A stretch of 64,000 nucleotides of DNA, taken from positions 1 to 64,000 of the forward strand of contig NZ_CABPRZ010000026.1 in the NCBI RefSeq assembly GCF_902459695.1, read 5' to 3'. Each line of letters begins with the position of its first letter. Position 1 is the first letter of the stretch. The translations under genes were made by a program, and so were the position numbers. Below the pieces are notes generated by a model. The model worked only from the letters and a program-made list of their open reading frames with translations. It did no database searches and was not told the origin of the DNA. This stretch comes from Pandoraea terrae (GTDB lineage Bacteria; Pseudomonadota; Gammaproteobacteria; Burkholderiales; Burkholderiaceae). Shown piece after piece: positions 60,623-64,000 of the stretch.

Positions 60623-60660
60623 AAACCCGCTGCGGCGCACGTCGTCGCAGCGGGTTTTTT
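60623..60660 (+). terminator. Main terminator of the H1-like gene
   Basis: AAACCCGCTGCG pairs with CGCAGCGGGTTT, a 12-bp stem followed by T residues. It is the third hairpin in a row after the gene. Confidence 0.87.
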
Positions 60661-60773
60661 CTTGCCCGGACGATTTACGCACAAGAAAAAACGCGCACGG
60701 CGATGGCCATGCGCGTTTCAGATGAAGCCCACCGGCGCGACCGCCGGCATGTGACGCCCAGGGCCTGTTCGCG

Positions 60774-61253
60774 CTAGTGGGTCACGCGGGTGACGCCGCC
60801 GCTTGACAGCAGGCGCACGCGTTCGCCCGGACGGAAGCCTTCGTCGGCATCCTGGGTGATCGCACGCAACTCGCCGTTGTCGAGACGCACGGTAATTTCG
60901 AGACCGGCTTTCTGGCTCATGCGGTTTTCAATCGCCTGACCGGCGACCGCGCCGCCGATGGCGCCGAGAATGCCGGTGACGATCGAGCCGCGGCCACCGC
61001 CGATGGCGCTGCCGCCCACTGCACCGAGCGCACCGCCGCCGAGGACGCCGAGCGCGCCGGGTTGTCCGTTGCTCGCGTCGATCGTGACCGGGCGCACCGA
61101 TTCGACGGTTCCCATGCGCACGACCTGCTCGCGCTGAGCCTGGCCGCCGCGATAGACACTCGCCGAGTTGCTGGGACCGATGGCGGTACAGGCCGAGAGG
61201 CCGAGCGTTGCCGCGACGGTGACGAAGAGTAGCGGTGTGGTGAGTCGTGCCAT
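60774..61253 (-). CDS. Glycine-zipper outer-membrane lipoprotein (SlyB/Pcp-like)
   Basis: A 159-residue lipoprotein. The signal sequence ends LGLSAC (lipobox LSAC, Cys22), and the next residues TAIG fit outer-membrane sorting. A glycine-zipper 2TM segment (GGGALGAVGGSAIGGG...GILGAIGGAVAGQ) follows, then a small beta domain (ITVRLDNGELRAITQ...RVRLLSSGGVTRV). Proteins of this type are linked to envelope stability. ATG 61253 has GAGATC upstream; it lies 26 bases after the kinase gene in the same direction. Confidence 0.87.
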   Translation of the reverse strand: MARLTTPLLFVTVAATLGLSACTAIGPSNSASVYRGGQAQREQVVRMGTVESVRPVTIDASNGQPGALGVLGGGALGAVGGSAIGGGRGSIVTGILGAIGGAVAGQAIENRMSQKAGLEITVRLDNGELRAITQDADEGFRPGERVRLLSSGGVTRVTH

Positions 61254-61279
61254 GTCAGATCTCGCGAATAAGCGATGAA

Positions 61280-62215
61280 TTATTCCAGGCCATAGCCGAA
61301 TTCGGCGGCAAAGCGATTCAGAATTTCCGCGCGGGTGGGGGCGTACGTCTGCGGACCCTGTTCGGCAATCTTGAGCGAGCCCATCAGGCTCGCCAGGCGG
61401 CCGGTCGTCGGCCAGTCCAGGCCTTTCTCGATGCCATACAGCAGGCCGCCACGGAAGGCGTCGCCGCACCCGGTCGGATCGACGACGCGCGTGGCCGTGA
61501 CTACCGGAATGTCGTGTCGCCGACCGTCAGCGTAAATGGTGGACCCGTGCTCGCCGCGTGTGACGATGAGCGCCTTGACGCGCGAATTGAGATCGTCGAG
61601 CGTCCAGCCGGTCTTCGTGCAAAGCAGTTTGGCCTCGTAGTCGTTGACCGCGAGATAGCTGGCGAGTTCCACCATGCGGCGAAGCGCTGCGCCATCGAGA
61701 ATCGGCAGGCCCTGGCCCGGATCAAAAAGGAACGGAATGCCGGCGGCGGCAAAGCCCTCGACATGCTCGCGCATGGCGTCGGGGCCGTCCGGCGCGACGA
61801 TGCCGAGGGCAATCCCACGGGCGTCGGCCACCTTGTTTTGCGACGAGAACATCATCGCGCCCGGGTGGAAGGCAGTGATCTGGTTATTGTCCAGATCGGT
61901 GGTGATCATCGCGTTGGCCGTCAGCGAACCGGCTACCACGCGAACGTGGCGTGTCGACATGCCGAGCTCGCGCATGCGCGCGAGATACGGCTCGCCATCC
62001 TCTCCCACCGTGGCCATGACTTCCGGCGAGCCGCCGAGCAGGTGCAGGCTGTAGCCGATATTGCCCGCGCAGCCGCCGAAGTTGCGTCGCAGGGTCGGCA
62101 CCAGGAAGCTGACGTTCAGGATATGCACCTGGTCCGGCAGGATGTGCTCGCTGAAGCGGCCCTCGAAGTTCATGATGTTGTCGAAAGCGAGTGAGCCGCA
62201 GATCAGGGTGGTCAC
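61280..62215 (-). CDS. PfkB family carbohydrate/nucleoside kinase
   Basis: A 311-residue ribokinase-fold kinase. The N-terminal substrate motif is FGGCAGNIGYSLHLLG and the C-terminal signature DPTGCGDAFRGGL holds the catalytic Asp and anion hole. The sequence is of the adenosine-kinase-like branch common in Burkholderiaceae, so a nucleoside is a likely substrate, but this is inference. The start is GTG 62215, with AAGGA upstream. tpx lies 61 bases upstream in the same direction. Confidence 0.87.
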   Translation of the reverse strand: MTTLICGSLAFDNIMNFEGRFSEHILPDQVHILNVSFLVPTLRRNFGGCAGNIGYSLHLLGGSPEVMATVGEDGEPYLARMRELGMSTRHVRVVAGSLTANAMITTDLDNNQITAFHPGAMMFSSQNKVADARGIALGIVAPDGPDAMREHVEGFAAAGIPFLFDPGQGLPILDGAALRRMVELASYLAVNDYEAKLLCTKTGWTLDDLNSRVKALIVTRGEHGSTIYADGRRHDIPVVTATRVVDPTGCGDAFRGGLLYGIEKGLDWPTTGRLASLMGSLKIAEQGPQTYAPTRAEILNRFAAEFGYGLE

Positions 62216-62276
62216 GGAGGGAGTCCTTTGTGTTCTGGCAATGGAGGATACGGATGGCGATGGTGCAGCCTATGAC

Positions 62277-62777
62277 TTACGAAAGGACGGCGAGCGCTGC
62301 ATCGTAGTTCGGCTCGTTCTTGATTTCGGGCACGAGTTCGGCATGCAGGACCTTGTCGTTTTCATCGAGCACGACAACGGCGCGCGCGGTCACGCCGGCG
62401 AGCGGGCCGGTGGCGATGTCGACGCCGTAGTTCTTCTTGAACTCGGCGCCGCGCATCGTCGACAGCGAGATCACGTTCGTCAGGCCTTCGGTGGCGCAGA
62501 ACCGGTTCATGGCGAACGGCAGATCGGCGGACACCACGAGCACGACGGTGTTGCTCAGCTTGCCGGCGGCTTCGTTGAACTTGCGCGTCGACGTCGCGCA
62601 CGTCGGCGTGTCGAGGCTCGGCACAATGTTGAGTACCTTGCGCTTGCCGGCGAAATCGGCCAGCGTGACGTCCTTCAGATCCTTGCCGACCAGCGAAAAC
62701 GCCGGTGCGGACTGGCCCTTCTGCAGAAAGGCGCCGCCAACTTCGATGGGGTTGCCCCCGAGTGTGACTTGAGACAT
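62277..62777 (-). CDS. tpx: Thiol peroxidase Tpx
   Basis: A 166-residue atypical 2-Cys peroxiredoxin that reduces hydroperoxides with thioredoxin. The peroxidatic Cys60 is in [16 protein letters not shown] and the resolving Cys94 in NRFCATEGL, the normal spacing. AGGAG precedes ATG 62777 at good distance. It probably acts in the periplasm or cytoplasm; no signal peptide is seen, so cytoplasm is favoured here. Confidence 0.96.
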   Translation of the reverse strand: MSQVTLGGNPIEVGGAFLQKGQSAPAFSLVGKDLKDVTLADFAGKRKVLNIVPSLDTPTCATSTRKFNEAAGKLSNTVVLVVSADLPFAMNRFCATEGLTNVISLSTMRGAEFKKNYGVDIATGPLAGVTARAVVVLDENDKVLHAELVPEIKNEPNYDAALAVLS

Positions 62778-62812
62778 CGATTTCTCCTCTATGAATGGGG
62801 TGCAGCGCGGTG

Positions 62813-63817
62813 TTACGGATAGAACGCAAGTACACGATAGTTGCTTGCGGCCGCCGCTTGGTCCGGCTGTGCAGTCAATCGTAACCGAATCGTGCGCTCG
62901 CTGCGCGCCGGCAGACCCTCGGATCGGACATGCGCGTCGGGCAGATACTCGTCGGCCGAAAAAACGCGGCGCGCCACAGGCTTCGCTTCGGTATCGGATA
63001 GTGTAAGTTCAAGCGACGGGTACGCGATCGCGTGATCTGCCTTGTTGCGCAGGAAGACCGTCAGCGTCAGCCCCGTATCGTCACTCGCAGTGGGGCCCGA
63101 AGGGGCGGACTTGTCCGTGGCCTCGCCGGTGCCTGCCGTTGCCGTGGCGCCGCTGGCCGCCGCGTCGGCGTCGGTTTGCAGCGTCACGTTTTCGATGCTC
63201 AAGGCCTCGCGCTGATGCGGCAAGGCGACGTCGCCGTGCGTGATCGCGGCCCACTGCGCGAGCGGTGCGCGCAGCGCGGGCCAGCGGTCGACCAGCGCTT
63301 CCCGGTCGAGCCAGGCCCACTGGCCGATGAGCGCGAGCACGGCAATGCCGATGCCGGCGCGCCACGCGATGCGACGACGAGGGCGGGAAGCCGGTGCAAT
63401 GGGGGCGGGCGGCGTCTCGCCCGGCACATCGCCCCACACCTGTGCGGCAAACGGAGTGGGTTCCGCGACGGTTGCGTCCTCCGCGCGCAGCAGCGCAAAT
63501 GGCGGGGACGGCACTTCGGCGCAGGGCGCAGGAACGGCGCCCGATTCGGCCGTGTCAGGTCCATCGAAAAGACGTGGAATCGCGGATGTGTCGATGCCGG
63601 TGCCTGTTGCTCGCGCATCCGCGCGGGATTCGGGCGCAACGGAGTCTTCCGCTGCCTCGCCGGGTGGCTCGCACAGATGCGCGCGGCCGTCGAAGACATG
63701 GCGGCATTGGCCGCAACGAACGAGACCGTCACGCAGCTTGAGCTGATCGGCGACGACGCGAAAGACGGTGTGACAGTTGGGACAGCAGGTAGCGAGAACG
63801 CGATTGGCGTGCACCAT
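62813..63817 (-). CDS. Zinc-ribbon and DUF3426 domain protein
   Basis: A 334-residue protein with an N-terminal MJ0042-type zinc ribbon ([10 protein letters not shown]...[12 protein letters not shown]), a long Pro/Ala-rich linker, one membrane segment near residues 150-168 ([22 protein letters not shown]) and a C-terminal DUF3426 domain ([42 protein letters not shown]). Function is unknown. ATG 63817 is the only reasonable start. It follows prmA in the same direction with a gap of 33 bases, the usual order in related bacteria. Confidence 0.87.
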   Translation of the reverse strand: MVHANRVLATCCPNCHTVFRVVADQLKLRDGLVRCGQCRHVFDGRAHLCEPPGEAAEDSVAPESRADARATGTGIDTSAIPRLFDGPDTAESGAVPAPCAEVPSPPFALLRAEDATVAEPTPFAAQVWGDVPGETPPAPIAPASRPRRRIAWRAGIGIAVLALIGQWAWLDREALVDRWPALRAPLAQWAAITHGDVALPHQREALSIENVTLQTDADAAASGATATAGTGEATDKSAPSGPTASDDTGLTLTVFLRNKADHAIAYPSLELTLSDTEAKPVARRVFSADEYLPDAHVRSEGLPARSERTIRLRLTAQPDQAAAASNYRVLAFYP

Positions 63818-63850
63818 GGGCGTCTGCGAGTCAGGGAGCCAGGCGATATT

Positions 63851-64000
63851 TTACCCGGCTTCACCGTGCAGACAGACCCAGCCGTCCTGCGCGCGCCAGA
63901 CCGACATCTTCATATAGGGCGCATACGCCGCGATGACTTCGTCGGCTTGCCGCTCGAGCACGCCCGACAGTGCCAGGCGTCCGCCCGGCGCAACGCGGCC
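63851..64000 (-). CDS. prmA: Ribosomal protein L11 methyltransferase PrmA, C-terminal end
   Basis: The last 49 codons of a gene that continues beyond the window. The reading [17 protein letters not shown] and the following [15 protein letters not shown] before TAA match the end of PrmA, the SAM-dependent enzyme that methylates L11. The methyltransferase core is not in the window, so the call rests on the tail and on the DUF3426 neighbour. Confidence 0.75.
   Translation of the reverse strand, partial: GRVAPGGRLALSGVLERQADEVIAAYAPYMKMSVWRAQDGWVCLHGEAG

Overview
This is a GC-rich stretch of core bacterial chromosome that fits a betaproteobacterium of the family Burkholderiaceae. The evidence is the end of an rRNA operon with a Burkholderia-like 5S gene, a complete mra/dcw division and cell-wall cluster ending in lpxC, a Burkholderia-type trimeric porin, a lysine/alanine-rich histone H1-like protein ending in WPFPTGSRP, Coq7, ZapD and PP0621-family proteins. 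A Pandoraea- or Burkholderia-like genus is the best guess, but the genus was not tested.

Layout. 1-412: last bases of 23S rRNA, a spacer with a 24-bp tandem duplication, 5S rRNA and its terminator. 0.55-9.0 kb: DUF3047 lipoprotein, M20 amidohydrolase, single-subunit molybdopterin oxidoreductase, HExxH lipoprotein, MarR regulator, porin and coq7. 9.25-28.3 kb: the dcw cluster (mraZ-rsmH-ftsL-ftsI-murE-murF-mraY-murD-ftsW-murG-murC-ddl-ftsQ-ftsA-ftsZ), mostly with overlapping stop/start codons, behind a promoter carrying four phased MraZ boxes; then a noncoding gap of about 0.5 kb and lpxC with its own promoter. 28.3-34.8 kb: dciA, secA, argJ, a DUF815 ATPase and a MutT-like Nudix gene. 34.8-41.3 kb, minus strand: yacG, zapD, coaE, a stripped-down pilB/pilC/pilD-like trio and a CNNM/CBS protein. 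41.4-49.7 kb: a small unknown gene, ispB followed closely by tRNA-Pro(CGG), rplU-rpmA-obgE-proB, a CNP1-like protein, rppH and proS. 49.7-54.7 kb: hpt, ffh, a YpjD-type CcsA protein, PP0621 protein, a DUF1269 protein and ampD. 54.8-59.3 kb: class Ia ribonucleotide reductase nrdAB behind twin NrdR boxes. 59.3-64 kb: histone H1-like repeat protein, glycine-zipper lipoprotein, PfkB kinase, tpx, a zinc-ribbon/DUF3426 protein and the 3' end of prmA.

Functionally the window joins peptidoglycan precursor synthesis (murC-F, mraY, murG, ddl), septum building (ftsL, I, W, Q, A, Z; zapD), lipid A synthesis (lpxC), protein export (secA, ffh), ubiquinone synthesis (ispB, coq7), DNA precursor supply (nrdAB) and ribosome assembly (rplU, rpmA, obgE, rsmH). 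I see no phage, insertion sequence, CRISPR array, toxin-antitoxin pair or secondary-metabolite cluster. I found no convincing undescribed multi-gene system. The points most worth a second look are regulatory (MraZ and NrdR operators, structured leaders), the divergent prepilin peptidase with a shortened assembly ATPase, the repeat-built H1-like gene with its hairpin cluster, and a possible 31-codon gene coupled to ampD.
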